From contig NZ_WLYK01000005.1 of NCBI RefSeq assembly GCF_009707545.1, forward strand, positions 1 to 64,000: a stretch of DNA of 64,000 nucleotides. Reading direction: 5' to 3'. Each line of letters opens with the position of its first letter. Positions within the stretch are counted from its first letter, which is position 1. The stretch is from Nakamurella alba. Lineage in GTDB: Bacteria > Actinomycetota > Actinomycetes > Mycobacteriales > Nakamurellaceae. Of this stretch, positions 1-8,425 are shown piece after piece. A program made the position numbers and the translations under genes. The notes below the pieces were generated by a model. The model did not search any database. It was not told where the DNA came from and saw nothing but the letters and a program-made list of their open reading frames with translations.

Positions 1-9
1 ACACGAGAG

Positions 10-76
10 TGTCAGCGATGTATTGACACATACCTGTCAGCGAAGTACTGACACATGACAGTGAGTTATAGCTCAC
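10..76. promoter_or_regulatory. Tandem operator-like palindromes at left edge
   Basis: Two near-identical 22-nt units start at 10 and 35 (25-bp period, two mismatches). Each holds an inverted repeat of type TGTCAG-N7-YTGACA (10-28 and 35-53). A third, different palindrome with 7-bp arms, CAGTGAG-N6-CTCACTG, follows at 60-79. Such arrays are typical of TetR/GntR-type operators. TTATAG within the third palindrome reads TATAAC on the minus strand and could be the -10 of a leftward gene outside the window, which would place the twin boxes over its start site. The cognate regulator is not visible here. Confidence 0.5.
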
Positions 77-118
77 TGGTTGCAGGACCTCCGGGGCGGA
101 GCGCGGGCACACTGGGGT

Positions 119-541
119 ATGCGCGATCAGCCGCCGCCACCGGGGCAGGACGAGAACTGGTGGGTGCACCGGTACGTCCAGCGGGAGGGGCTGCCGCTCT
201 CCGAGCTGCTGCCGACCGGACTGCGGCTGAAGAAGGAGGCGGCGGAGGTCGACGCGGCCGTCGCCCGGCTGCACACCGAGCCGGCGGTGCGGGCCTACGT
301 CGAGGCGCTCAACACGCGCATCCGCGCGGAGATCTTCGTGCCCACCGGCGGACCGTCGGTGGTGCTGACCCCGGTCGACGTGGACCTGGTGGTGGTGCAG
401 TGGCGGATCCGCCAGGCCACCCCGCGCGCCCGCATCGTCACCCAGGGCCGCCGGCCCGAGCCGGAGCCCGTCGAGGCACCGGACGGGGCCCCGCGGCGGC
501 GGGGACTGCTCCGCCGCCGCCGCAGGGAATCCGGAGGGTGA
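119..541 (+). CDS. Hypothetical protein, 140 aa
   Basis: Unrecognised soluble protein with good actinobacterial codon bias. I chose ATG 119 (MRDQPPPPG...), because the upstream in-frame start at 80 lies inside the operator-like region and encodes an unlikely N-terminus. The N-terminal Pro-rich stretch is followed by a predicted helical/beta body around residues 15-110 (WWVHRYVQREGLPLSELLP ... VVLTPVDVDLVVVQWRIRQ) and a basic tail with Arg runs at about residues 120-140. No signal peptide or membrane segment is visible. The gene is convergent with bkdC, 10 bp away. The Shine-Dalgarno sequence is weak, so the mRNA may be nearly leaderless. No function is assigned. Confidence 0.6.
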   Translation: MRDQPPPPGQDENWWVHRYVQREGLPLSELLPTGLRLKKEAAEVDAAVARLHTEPAVRAYVEALNTRIRAEIFVPTGGPSVVLTPVDVDLVVVQWRIRQATPRARIVTQGRRPEPEPVEAPDGAPRRRGLLRRRRRESGG

Positions 542-551
542 CCCGCGGAGT

Positions 552-1931
552 TCAGTCGAGCAGCAGCTGCTGACGCGGGTCGTTCAGCACGGCGGCGACC
601 CGGGCCAGCACCTTGCTGCCGAGCTCGCCGTCGACCAGCCGGTGGTCGAAGGACAGCGAGAGCTGCAGCACCGAGCGGAGTTTGATCTTCCCCTTGTGCT
701 CCCACGGCTGCCGCCGGACGGCGCCGACGCAGAGGATCGCGGCCTCGCCGGGGTTGAGGATCGGGGTGCCGCTGTCGATGCCGAAGACACCGATGTTGGT
801 GATCGTGATGGTGCCGCGGGCCATGTCGGCCGGCGTGGTCTTGCCCTCGCGGGCGGTGCTGACCAGGTCGGTCAGCGCGGCGGCCAGTTCCGGCAGGCTC
901 TTGGACCCGGCGTCCTTGACGTTCGGCACCAGCAGGCCGCGCGGGGTGGCCGCGGCGATGCCGAGGTTCACCCGGCCGAACTGCACGATCTCGTTGGTCG
1001 TCGCATCCCAGGACGAGTTGATCTCCGGATGGTGCCGGACCGCGGACAGCAGCGCCTTGGCCACCAGCAGCAGGAAGGTGACCCGCGCCGTGCCGAACGC
1101 CTTGTCCTGCTTCAGGCTCTCCACCAGCTTCATCGAGCGGGTCACGTCGACGGTGACGAACTCGGTCACGTGCGGTGCGGTGAAGGCGCTCTGCACCATC
1201 GCGCCGGCCGTGGCCTTCCGCACACCCTTGATCGGGATCCGGATGTCGGCCTGCGCGTCGGAGCGGACGGCCGTCGTCTCTGCGACGGCGACCGCGGCGG
1301 CCGGGATCGCGGCGGGGCCGGTCTCCAGGTGGCGCAGCAGGTCGTCCCGGGTGATGGATCCCTGGTTCCCGGTGCCGGTGACGGCGGCGAGGTCGACGCC
1401 CTTGTCCCGGGCCAGCTTGCGGACCGGCGGGGTGGCCAGCACCCAGCCGTTGGCCGGCTCGGCGACCGGGACCGGCTCGGGCAGCACCGGCGCGGCGGCC
1501 GGGACCGGTGTCGCAGCGGCAGCAGTGTGATCACCGGCCGGCTTCCGGCGGCGGCGACCGTGCGACTCCGACGGGCCGTAACCGACCAGCACCGACGGCG
1601 CGGGCTCGGCGGCCTCCGGGACGGCAGCAGCGGCGGCGACCGGCGCGGCAGCGGGTGCAACGGCGGCGGCGGAGTCGGTGGCTCCCGTGCCGACGGCGAT
1701 CAGCGGCGCCCCGACAGCGATGGTGTCGCCGACGGCGGCGAACAGTTCGGTCACCACACCTTCGAAGGGACACGGCAGTTCGACGACGGACTTGGCCGTC
1801 TCGATCTCGACGATCACCTGGTTGACCTCGACGGTGTCGCCGACGGCCACCTTCCAGGAGACGATCTCGGCCTCGGTGAGGCCTTCGCCCACGTCGGGCA
1901 GGCGGAACTGTTGGGCGGTCGTGGCAGTCAT
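552..1931 (-). CDS. bkdC: 2-oxoacid dehydrogenase E2 (dihydrolipoyl acyltransferase)
   Basis: E2 core enzyme: it transfers the acyl group from E1 through a lipoyl arm to CoA. The 459-residue protein has a lipoyl domain at the N-terminus (lysine in EIETAKSVVE, about residue 45), a long Ala/Pro linker, a peripheral-subunit-binding domain (PPVRKLARDKGVDLAAVTG, about residues 165-205) and a C-terminal catalytic domain with the DHRLVDG active-site motif near the end. ATG 1931 was chosen because the longer in-frame start overlaps the upstream E1-beta gene by 38 nt. The stop of E1-beta is 7 nt upstream, so the two are coupled. The gene order E1alpha-E1beta-E2 and the single lipoyl domain favour the branched-chain (bkd) complex over pyruvate dehydrogenase. 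E3 (lpd) is not in the window. Confidence 0.9.
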   Translation of the reverse strand: MTATTAQQFRLPDVGEGLTEAEIVSWKVAVGDTVEVNQVIVEIETAKSVVELPCPFEGVVTELFAAVGDTIAVGAPLIAVGTGATDSAAAVAPAAAPVAAAAAVPEAAEPAPSVLVGYGPSESHGRRRRKPAGDHTAAAATPVPAAAPVLPEPVPVAEPANGWVLATPPVRKLARDKGVDLAAVTGTGNQGSITRDDLLRHLETGPAAIPAAAVAVAETTAVRSDAQADIRIPIKGVRKATAGAMVQSAFTAPHVTEFVTVDVTRSMKLVESLKQDKAFGTARVTFLLLVAKALLSAVRHHPEINSSWDATTNEIVQFGRVNLGIAAATPRGLLVPNVKDAGSKSLPELAAALTDLVSTAREGKTTPADMARGTITITNIGVFGIDSGTPILNPGEAAILCVGAVRRQPWEHKGKIKLRSVLQLSLSFDHRLVDGELGSKVLARVAAVLNDPRQQLLLD

Positions 1932-1938
1932 CGTCGGC

Positions 1939-2922
1939 TCACCAGGCGAAGGATCGGTCGACGGCGTCCAGGACACGGTCGATGTCGGGCAGGAACTGTT
2001 CCTCCAGTTTCGCAGGCGGGTACGGGAGGTCGAACGCCCCCACCCGCAGCACCGGTGCCTGCAGCCGGTAGAAGCAGCGCTCGGTGACCAGGCTGCCGAT
2101 CTCGGCGCCCAGTCCGGCGAACGTCGGCGCCTCGTGCACCACCACCGCGCGGCCGGTGCGGTTCACCGAGGCGGTGATGGTCTCGGCGTCCAGCGGCGAC
2201 AGCGAGCGCAGGTCGATGACCTCGATGTCCCGGCCGTCCTCCACCGCGGCCTCGGCCGCCTGCAGGCAGACCTGCACCATGCCGCCGTAGGTGAGCAGCG
2301 TCAGGTCGGTGCCTGGGCGCACGACGCGCGCCTTGGTCATCGCGAGAACACTGCTGTCCGTGGCGTCCTCGGCCACCTCACCCTTGGTCCAGTACCGGCG
2401 CTTGGGCTCGTAGAAGATCACCGGGTCACTGCCGGAGATGGCCTCGCGCAGCATCCAGTGGGCGTCCTGCGGATCCGAGCAGCAGACCACCCGCAGGCCG
2501 GCGGTGTGCGCGAAGTACGCCTCGTTGGACTCGCTGTGGTGCTCGACAGCACCGATGCCGCCGCCCACCGGGATGCGGATGACCACCGGCAGGGACAGCC
2601 GGCCGGCGGTGCGGGCGCGCATCTTCGCCAGCTGCGAGACGATCTGGTTGAAGGCGGGGTAGACGAAGCCGTCGAACTGGATCTCGCACACCGGGCGGTA
2701 GCCGCGCAGCGCGAGACCGATGGCGGTGCCGACGATCCCGGACTCGGCGAGCGGGGTGTCGATCACCCGCTGCGATCCGAAGTCCTTCTGCAGACCGTCG
2801 GTGACGCGGAAGACGCCACCGAGTCCGCCGACGTCCTCGCCCATCACGACGACCTTGGGGTCGTCCTCGAGGGCGCGGCGCATACCGGTGTTGAGAGCTT
2901 TGGAAAGGGTGAGAACAGGCAC
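1939..2922 (-). CDS. bkdB: 2-oxoacid dehydrogenase E1 beta subunit
   Basis: Beta chain of the thiamine-diphosphate decarboxylase (E1) of the branched-chain 2-oxoacid dehydrogenase complex; it pairs with the upstream alpha subunit. The 327-residue length is typical of the family. Recognisable signatures are the N-terminal MGEDVGGLGGVFRVTDGL, then RVIDTPLAESGIVG, the central EIQFDGFVYPAFNQIVSQLA, and a transketolase C-terminal domain (RPGTDLTLLTYGGMV, VIDLRSLSPLD). GTG 2922 is chosen (MPVLTLSKALN...) because it has TGGAG upstream and gives the family length; the much longer frame has no homologous N-terminus. It lies 110 bp downstream of the E1-alpha stop and directly before bkdC. Confidence 0.9.
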   Translation of the reverse strand: MPVLTLSKALNTGMRRALEDDPKVVVMGEDVGGLGGVFRVTDGLQKDFGSQRVIDTPLAESGIVGTAIGLALRGYRPVCEIQFDGFVYPAFNQIVSQLAKMRARTAGRLSLPVVIRIPVGGGIGAVEHHSESNEAYFAHTAGLRVVCCSDPQDAHWMLREAISGSDPVIFYEPKRRYWTKGEVAEDATDSSVLAMTKARVVRPGTDLTLLTYGGMVQVCLQAAEAAVEDGRDIEVIDLRSLSPLDAETITASVNRTGRAVVVHEAPTFAGLGAEIGSLVTERCFYRLQAPVLRVGAFDLPYPPAKLEEQFLPDIDRVLDAVDRSFAW

Positions 2923-3032
2923 TGGTGACTCCAGATGTTGTGCGGTGCCGGAGGTTTCAGGGGTGTGCAGCGTGCGCGAACAACGGCCGGTGACCACGGG
3001 AGGGGGCCCCGCGGCGCACCGGCCCGGCACGC

Positions 3033-4088
3033 TCAGTCCACGAAGGACGCGACGAGATCGCGGTAGCCCGCACGCTGCTCGGTGAGCAGCTCCGGACGCT
3101 CCGCCAGCACCTGGTCGAACCGTTCGTCCAGTTCCGGCAGCGGCAGTTCCTTGCAGATCCGGCGCACCTCGGTGCCCAGTTCCTTGCACTCCAGGTCCAG
3201 CTCGGACAGGTAGGCGGCGTCCGACCAGCCCTGCTTCTCCAGCAGCAGCTCCATGCGCGCCAACGGGTCCCGGGTGCGCCAGCCGTCGACCTCGCTGTCG
3301 GTGCGGTACCGCCCCGGGTCGTCGGAGGTGCTGTGCCCGGCCATCCGGTAGGTGATCGCCTCGATGAAGGCCGGGCCGGATCCGGACCGGACCTGGTCCG
3401 CCACACCGCGGGTCACCGCGTGCACGGCCAGCACGTCGTTGCCGTCGACCAGGTGCGCGTCCAGCCCGAAGCCGGCCGCGCGCTGGTGCAGCGGCGCGCG
3501 CATCTGGATCTGCGGCGGGGTGGAGATGGCCCAGCCGTTGTTCTGGCAGAAGAAGAGCACCGGGGCGCCGGCCGCGGCGGCCCAGTTGAAGGCCTCGTTG
3601 GCGTCGCCCTCGCTGCTGGAACCGTCACCGAAGTAGGTCAGCACCAGCTCGTCGGCGCCGTCCCGCTGCACGCCCATCGCGTACCCGGTGGCGTGCAGCA
3701 GCTGCGCGGCCAGCACCAGGGTGTAGATGTGGAAGCGGTAGCGCTCGGGATCCCAGCCGCTGTGCGCATTCCCGCGCCACTGGATCAGCAGCTCGGCCGG
3801 GGTGATGCCGCGGCACATGGCGGCGGCGTGCTCCCGGTAGCTGGGGAAGACGTGGTCACTGGCACGCACGCCGGTGATCGATCCGACCTGGGAGGCCTCC
3901 TGGCCCAGCACCTGGAGCCACAACCCGAGCTCGCCCTGCCGCTGCAGGGCCAGCGCTTCCTCGTCGAGCCGCCGCGCCAGCCGCATCTTCCGGTACAGAT
4001 CACGGGTCAGCTCGGGGGTGATGTCGAGCGGCCAGTCCGGGTGCGGGTGGAGATCTCCTGCGGGGTCGAGCAACTGCACGGGTTTCAT
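3033..4088 (-). CDS. bkdA: 2-oxoacid dehydrogenase E1 alpha subunit
   Basis: Alpha chain of the branched-chain 2-oxoacid dehydrogenase E1 (351 aa). It carries the thiamine-diphosphate/Mg motif GDGSSSEGDANEAFNWAAAA...NN at about residues 170-200, and the phosphorylation-loop-like stretch ITYRMAGHSTSDDPGRYR near residue 275. It is the first gene of the operon bkdA-bkdB-bkdC on the minus strand. An FCD-family GntR regulator is encoded 272 bp upstream in the same direction and is a plausible controller. The N-terminus MKPVQLLDPAGDLHPHPDWPL matches the expected start of actinobacterial homologues. The substrate is probably the 2-oxoacids of Val, Leu and Ile; this is inferred from family and context. 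Confidence 0.9.
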   Translation of the reverse strand: MKPVQLLDPAGDLHPHPDWPLDITPELTRDLYRKMRLARRLDEEALALQRQGELGLWLQVLGQEASQVGSITGVRASDHVFPSYREHAAAMCRGITPAELLIQWRGNAHSGWDPERYRFHIYTLVLAAQLLHATGYAMGVQRDGADELVLTYFGDGSSSEGDANEAFNWAAAAGAPVLFFCQNNGWAISTPPQIQMRAPLHQRAAGFGLDAHLVDGNDVLAVHAVTRGVADQVRSGSGPAFIEAITYRMAGHSTSDDPGRYRTDSEVDGWRTRDPLARMELLLEKQGWSDAAYLSELDLECKELGTEVRRICKELPLPELDERFDQVLAERPELLTEQRAGYRDLVASFVD

Positions 4089-4258
4089 GTGGCCTCCACC
4101 GGTGAGGTGTCGAACTCGGGGGCCACGGGGGTGGTGCGGCCGAGGAGTTCAGGTCGGGGCACCCGACGGGTGGGCCGGGTGTCGGTCGAACCTACCCCGA
4201 ACTCGGCTCCGGCGGTAGTCCCTGCCGCTGTCCCACCTGGCGAGACACCGCCCGGCCG

Positions 4259-4275
4259 AACATTTCTGCCATGTT
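4259..4275. promoter_or_regulatory. AT-rich inverted repeat upstream of bkdA
   Basis: AACAT-N7-ATGTT sits in the 272-bp gap between bkdA and the GntR gene, about 170 bp upstream of the bkdA start. It stands out as AT-rich in a very GC-rich gap and could be the operator of the neighbouring FCD regulator. No clear terminator was seen between the two genes. Confidence 0.3.
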
Positions 4276-4360
4276 TCGTCACGGCATGCCCGGCCGCACA
4301 ACACCTCCGGGTGACGACAAGGTGTCGGTGCGTGCGCGGCGCTGCAGAGCTGCGGACGGA

Positions 4361-5131
4361 TCAGTCCGCGACCCGGCCGCCGCTCTCCCGCACCAGCGCG
4401 GCCATGATCGCCCGGTCCTCGTCGCCGACCAGCGCGCCGTAGTACTCGTACAGGCTCTCCCGGGCCAGCCGGGAGGCCAGCGGGGCGTCCCGGGCCGCGA
4501 TGGCGGCGAACACCTCGCGGTGGTGCCGGACGGACTGCAGCATCAGTGCGGTGCGGTCGCCGGCGTCCAGGATGGTGCGGCGGATCAGGTCCAGCACGGC
4601 GGCCCGGTTGACGTCCCCGTAGACCTGCACCAACTTGTTCCCGCCGGCCTCCGCGATGATCTCGTGGAACTCCAGGTCGGCGCGGCTGAACTCCTCGTAG
4701 CCCAGCGCCATGCTGGCCCGCATCCGGGCCATGTTGCGCTCCATGGCGAGCAGGTGGGCGTCGGTGCGGCGGAAGGCGGCGAGCAGGTTGGCCGCGGCGT
4801 CCACGATCATCCGGAACTGGACCAGCTCCGGCAGGTCCAGCGCGCTGGTGGAGGCCAGCATCGAGATGGTCCGGCGCACCGGCTCCATCGAGACCTGCAG
4901 CACCAGCGGGCCGCGCGGGTCCCGCGGCGCCGAGCGCACCAGCTCCATGCTCTCCAGCACCCGCAGTGCCTCGCGCACGGAGGACCGGGCGATGCCGAAC
5001 TGCTCGCCGAGCTCGCGCTCGCTGGACAGCCGGTCCCCGGGCTTGAGCTCGCCGGACGCGATCGCGTGCTCGACGTGGTCGACCAGGCGTTGGAAGGCGC
5101 GGGTGTCCGGCTCTCGCGCGACGCTGGTCAT
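4361..5131 (-). CDS. GntR-family transcriptional regulator, FCD domain (FadR subfamily)
   Basis: 256-residue regulator. The N-terminal winged helix-turn-helix spans about residues 10-80 (GELKPGDRLSSERELGEQFGIARSSVREALRVLESMELV) and is followed by an all-helical FCD ligand domain with the metal-binding His/Asp pattern typical of the family (DLEFHEIIAEAGGN, SVRHHREVFAAI). FCD regulators usually sense organic acids or acyl groups. It lies upstream of bkdABC in the same orientation, so it probably controls branched-chain oxoacid catabolism, but the adjacent MFS/DUF2520/SDR genes are also possible targets. A small perfect palindrome lies 4 bp upstream of its ATG. Confidence 0.88.
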   Translation of the reverse strand: MTSVAREPDTRAFQRLVDHVEHAIASGELKPGDRLSSERELGEQFGIARSSVREALRVLESMELVRSAPRDPRGPLVLQVSMEPVRRTISMLASTSALDLPELVQFRMIVDAAANLLAAFRRTDAHLLAMERNMARMRASMALGYEEFSRADLEFHEIIAEAGGNKLVQVYGDVNRAAVLDLIRRTILDAGDRTALMLQSVRHHREVFAAIAARDAPLASRLARESLYEYYGALVGDEDRAIMAALVRESGGRVAD

Positions 5132-5135
5132 GACC

Positions 5136-5148
5136 CCACCATAGGTGG
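5136..5148. promoter_or_regulatory. CCACC-ATA-GGTGG palindrome before the GntR start
   Basis: A perfect 5+3+5 inverted repeat sits immediately upstream of the regulator's ATG (5131). On the minus strand its GGTGG arm also overlaps the ribosome-binding region. It could be an autoregulatory operator or a small translation-masking hairpin; which one cannot be told from sequence. Confidence 0.35.
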
Positions 5149-5162
5149 CGCCATCCGGTCCG

Positions 5163-6047
5163 TCACCGCTGGTCGGCGTCCGGCCCGGGCAGGGCTGCCA
5201 GCACCGCGGCGTGCCCGGCCGGGTCGAGCCGGCCGGCCGCGGCCGCGAGGTCCGCGGTGGCCCGGGCCAGGGTCAGGTAGCTGTCCAGCGCGTCCGGGGT
5301 GGCGGCGCCGATCGCGGCCAGGTGCGAGTGCAACGTGCCGGTGTCCGCGCGGGACACCGGGCCGGTCAGCGCGCCGATCCCTGCCTTGAGCGCATTGTCC
5401 AGCGCGGCGGTCGACGAGGCGCGCAGCACCTCGGGGTCGTCGACGCCGGCCGCCCGCAGCATCTCGCCGGCCTGGGCGATCAGGGTGACCACGTGGTTGC
5501 AGGCGTGCACCACTGCGGCGTGGTAGAGCGAGCGGGCCTGTTCCGGCACCGCCACCGGCACCCCGCCGACGTCCAGCACCAGCCGGGTACCGACGGCCGC
5601 GCCGGCCGGGGACCCGGTGATCGCGAACCGGCTGCCGCGCAGCCGGGCCGTCTCCAGGTCGACGGCCCCGGTGAAGGTCATCGCGGGATGCACGGCCAGC
5701 GGCTCGGCGCCCTGCGCGGTCAGCGGGTCCAGCACACCGATGCCGTAGGTGCCGGCCACATGGGCGGCGGTGACCCCGTCCCACCGGCCGGCGGCGGCCA
5801 GTTCGGCGACCACGGACGGCAGGGCGGTGTCGGAGACGGCGAGCAGCAGCAGGCCGACGGAGCCGTCCCGCAGCTCCGTCGGATCGGCCACTCGGCGCAC
5901 GTCACCGAGTGCGGCGGACGCCCGGTCCCACGAGGCGTCGGACCGGGCGTGCACCCCGGCGACCGGGTGGCCGGCGGCGGCCAGAGCCGAGGTCAGCACG
6001 ACCCCGACCCGGCCGGCACCGACCAGCCCGATCGCCGGACGGGTCAC
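5163..6047 (-). CDS. Rossmann-like / DUF2520 dehydrogenase-like protein
   Basis: 294-residue protein with an N-terminal nucleotide-binding fold (IGLVGAGRVGVVLTSALAAAG, residues 5-25) and a C-terminal 6-phosphogluconate-dehydrogenase-like DUF2520 domain (AVHPAMTF, ARSLYHAAVVHACNHVVTL, GPVSRADTGTLHSHL). Its fold suggests an NAD(P)-dependent oxidoreductase, but the substrate is unknown. In mycobacteria the homologue (Rv3603c) sits beside panC/panD. Here it is translationally coupled to an MFS transporter: the GTG start at 6047 overlaps the transporter stop as GTGA, and that overlap decided the start. The context suggests a catabolic or reductive step on the imported substrate, which is an inference. 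Confidence 0.82.
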   Translation of the reverse strand: MTRPAIGLVGAGRVGVVLTSALAAAGHPVAGVHARSDASWDRASAALGDVRRVADPTELRDGSVGLLLLAVSDTALPSVVAELAAAGRWDGVTAAHVAGTYGIGVLDPLTAQGAEPLAVHPAMTFTGAVDLETARLRGSRFAITGSPAGAAVGTRLVLDVGGVPVAVPEQARSLYHAAVVHACNHVVTLIAQAGEMLRAAGVDDPEVLRASSTAALDNALKAGIGALTGPVSRADTGTLHSHLAAIGAATPDALDSYLTLARATADLAAAAGRLDPAGHAAVLAALPGPDADQR

Positions 6048-7411
6048 GACGCGCTGACCTTGCTGGTGCTGAGCGCAGCGGTGGTCGCGGCGCGGTTCTT
6101 GATGATCCGGCCGACGGCGAAGAACGACAGCGCGGCCAGCACCAGGAAGGCCGAGCAGACGAGGATGGCGTTGGTGCTGCCGGCGGTCCCCGCCCCGTCG
6201 CCCTTGATCAGCGCGACCATGTACGGCGAGACGAAGCCGGCGATGTTGCCGAAAGCGGTGATGAAGGCGATGCCGCCGGCCGCCGCCACACCGGCGCCGA
6301 CCAGGAACGGTGCCTGCGTCCAGAAGGTCGGCAGGGTGGAGATGCAGCCGATGGCGCCGAGGGTGAAGCCGATCATGGCGATGACCGGGGAGTTCAGCGA
6401 CAGGCCGGCCACCACCAGGCCGACGACGCCCAGGGCGGCCGGGACGACGTAGTGGAAGGTGCGCTCCTGCAGCCGGTCGGAGTTGCGGGAGATCAGCCAC
6501 ATGAACAGCGCGGCGAAAACGTACGGGATCGCCGTCATCAGGCCGATCTGGCCGGTGGTGAAGGTGCCCATGGCCTTGACGATGGTCGGCAGGAAGAAGG
6601 CCAGCGCGTACAGCGGGATGATCATGCAGAAGAAGGCGCTCGCCATGGCCAGCACGCCCTTGTCCTTGATCGAGCCGAGCAGGGACTTCGCCCCGTGCCC
6701 GTGGGCGGCGGTGACGCCGGCCCGCTCCTTCTCCAGCTCGGTGGTCAGCCAGGTGCGCTGCTCCGGGGAGAGCCACTTCGCCTGCTCCGGCTTGTTGGTC
6801 AGGTACTTCAGCGTCAGCACCGCGAGGATCAGGCACGGGAAGCCCTCGACCAGGAACATGAACTGCCAGCCGGTCAGGCCCCACGGGGTGAAGCCCATCA
6901 GCCAGGTGGACAGCGGGGCGCCGATGACGGTGGAGACCGGGACCGCGATGTAGAAGACGGTGATCACCCGGGCCCGGCGGGCGGCCGGGATCCAGCTGCT
7001 CAGGTACAGCAGCACACCCGGGACCAGACCGGCCTCGGCGACACCGAGCAGGAAGCGGAGCAGGTAGAAGCTCCACTCGTTCTGCACCAGCGACATCGCC
7101 ATCGAGACGATGCCCCAGCTGAACATGATCCGGGCGATCCACACCCGGGCGCCGACCTTGTACAGGATGGCGTTGCTGGGGATCTCGAACAGCACGTAGC
7201 CGACGAAGAACAGACCGGCGCCGAGGCCGAACGCCGCCTCGGACAGGCCGAGATCGGGCTGCAGCTGCAGCTTCGCGATGCCGACGTTGGTGCGGTCGAG
7301 ATAGTTGAAGATGTAGACGACGAAGAGCAGCCCGCCGAGTCGCGGGATGACCTTGCGCATGGTGGAGCGCTCGAGCTCACTGGAGCCGGCGACCACGTTG
7401 TTGTCCGACAT
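6044..7411 (-). CDS. MFS transporter, anion:cation symporter (ACS) type
   Basis: 455-residue integral membrane transporter with about 12 hydrophobic segments. The conserved start MRKVIPRLGGLLFVVYIFNYLDRTNVG and the first-half motif GLGAGLFFVGYVLFEIPSN place it with the phthalate/tartrate/hexuronate permease group of the major facilitator superfamily, which imports organic anions. ATG 7411 was chosen: AGAGGAAG lies just upstream, and the residues before it in the longer frame are Pro/Ser-rich and not membrane-like. It shares an operon with the downstream DUF2520 gene (GTGA overlap). The nearby SDR, aldehyde dehydrogenase and hydroxy-acid dehydrogenases suggest that it brings in a hydroxy- or dicarboxylate fuel. 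Confidence 0.88.
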   Translation of the reverse strand: MSDNNVVAGSSELERSTMRKVIPRLGGLLFVVYIFNYLDRTNVGIAKLQLQPDLGLSEAAFGLGAGLFFVGYVLFEIPSNAILYKVGARVWIARIMFSWGIVSMAMSLVQNEWSFYLLRFLLGVAEAGLVPGVLLYLSSWIPAARRARVITVFYIAVPVSTVIGAPLSTWLMGFTPWGLTGWQFMFLVEGFPCLILAVLTLKYLTNKPEQAKWLSPEQRTWLTTELEKERAGVTAAHGHGAKSLLGSIKDKGVLAMASAFFCMIIPLYALAFFLPTIVKAMGTFTTGQIGLMTAIPYVFAALFMWLISRNSDRLQERTFHYVVPAALGVVGLVVAGLSLNSPVIAMIGFTLGAIGCISTLPTFWTQAPFLVGAGVAAAGGIAFITAFGNIAGFVSPYMVALIKGDGAGTAGSTNAILVCSAFLVLAALSFFAVGRIIKNRAATTAALSTSKVSAS

Positions 7412-7583
7412 GTGCTTCCTCTGGGGTGTCGAGGTGGCGGGGTCTGTGGGTGTGCTGCTGGGTGTGCTGCCGGTCCCTGACGGGCCTGGTGGGAACGTCC
7501 GGGACCTTCTGGGATCAACTGCGGGGCAGGGGCCATCGCGGTCCGTCACCGGCGAAGGTGAAGGACCGGGTGGGCCCGGTGGA

Positions 7584-8366
7584 TCAGTTGGGCGGGTCGA
7601 AACGACCGTCGACGGCGGTCCAGCCGCCGTCGACCATCAGAGTGGAACCGGTGACGTACGAGGCGGCGTCGGAGGCCAGGAAGACCACGGCGCCGGCCAG
7701 CTCGTCCGGCCGCGACCAGCGGCCGAGAGCACCCTTGGTGGCGTAGGCGTTGTACCAGGCCTCGTTGGCCTTGATCTGCGCGGTCAGCGGTGTCTCGACG
7801 ACACCCGGGGCAACGGCGTTGACCCGCACGCCGGCCGGGCCGAACTCCGCCGCGGCGGTCTTGATCAGTTGCACCGCACCGGCTTTGGTGGCCGCGTACA
7901 CGGACTGGCCGGGCTCGACGACCAGGCCGCGGATGGAGGAGAACACCACGATGCTGCCCTTGCCGCGCTCGACCATGCCGGCGCCGAACACCCGCAGCAC
8001 GTTGAAGGTGCCGGACAGGTTCAGCTTCACCACCCGGTCGAACTCGGCGGAGGTGTAGTCCAGGATCCGCTTGCGGACGTTCATCGCCGCGGTCAGCACC
8101 ACGACGTCCAGCGCACCGATCTCGGCGGCGGCCGCGGAAAGGGCTGCCTCGTCGGTGATGTCGAGCTCGAGCGCGGAGGCGGTGGCGCCGCCCGCGGTGA
8201 GGTCGGCGGCGGCCTGCTCGGCGGTGGCCGGGTTCTTGTCCGCGCAGATCACCTCGGCGCCGTGCGCGGCCAGGGCCAGCGCGACCTCGTGGCCGATGCC
8301 GCCGGCACCGATGACCAGCGCGCGCCGGCCGTCGAGGCGGAAGAGGGTGGAGTAGTCGATGCTCAC
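7584..8366 (-). CDS. Short-chain dehydrogenase/reductase (SDR)
   Basis: 260-residue classical SDR. It has the nucleotide motif GAGGIGHEVALALAAHGA (about residues 17-35) with an acidic residue after beta-2 (CADKNP) that favours NAD(H), catalytic Ser in VFSSIRG, and Tyr/Lys in YAATKAG. The C-terminal VTGSTLMVDGGWTAVDGR is typical. GTG 8366 was picked because AGAGGAAC lies upstream and the N-terminus VSIDYSTLFRLDGRRALVIG fits the family; the longer frame runs into the aldehyde dehydrogenase end. It is 59 bp downstream of the aldehyde dehydrogenase gene and on the same strand, so an alcohol-to-aldehyde or ketone step followed by aldehyde oxidation is plausible. Confidence 0.88.
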   Translation of the reverse strand: MSIDYSTLFRLDGRRALVIGAGGIGHEVALALAAHGAEVICADKNPATAEQAAADLTAGGATASALELDITDEAALSAAAAEIGALDVVVLTAAMNVRKRILDYTSAEFDRVVKLNLSGTFNVLRVFGAGMVERGKGSIVVFSSIRGLVVEPGQSVYAATKAGAVQLIKTAAAEFGPAGVRVNAVAPGVVETPLTAQIKANEAWYNAYATKGALGRWSRPDELAGAVVFLASDAASYVTGSTLMVDGGWTAVDGRFDPPN

Positions 8367-8425
8367 GTGCAGTTCCTCTGTGGTGCAGGTCTTCTCGGAT
8401 GACTCAGGACGTGTGGGCCGCCGGA

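Noticed and set aside
55..573. Long overlapping open frames on both strands at the left edge
   Set aside because: The translations are Arg/Ala/Gly-rich low complexity. The frame starting at 119 has normal composition and a sensible end.
642..2928. Plus-strand open frames opposite bkdC/bkdB
   Set aside because: They are antisense to clearly conserved enzymes, and high GC content keeps the frames open. Their translations show no domain.
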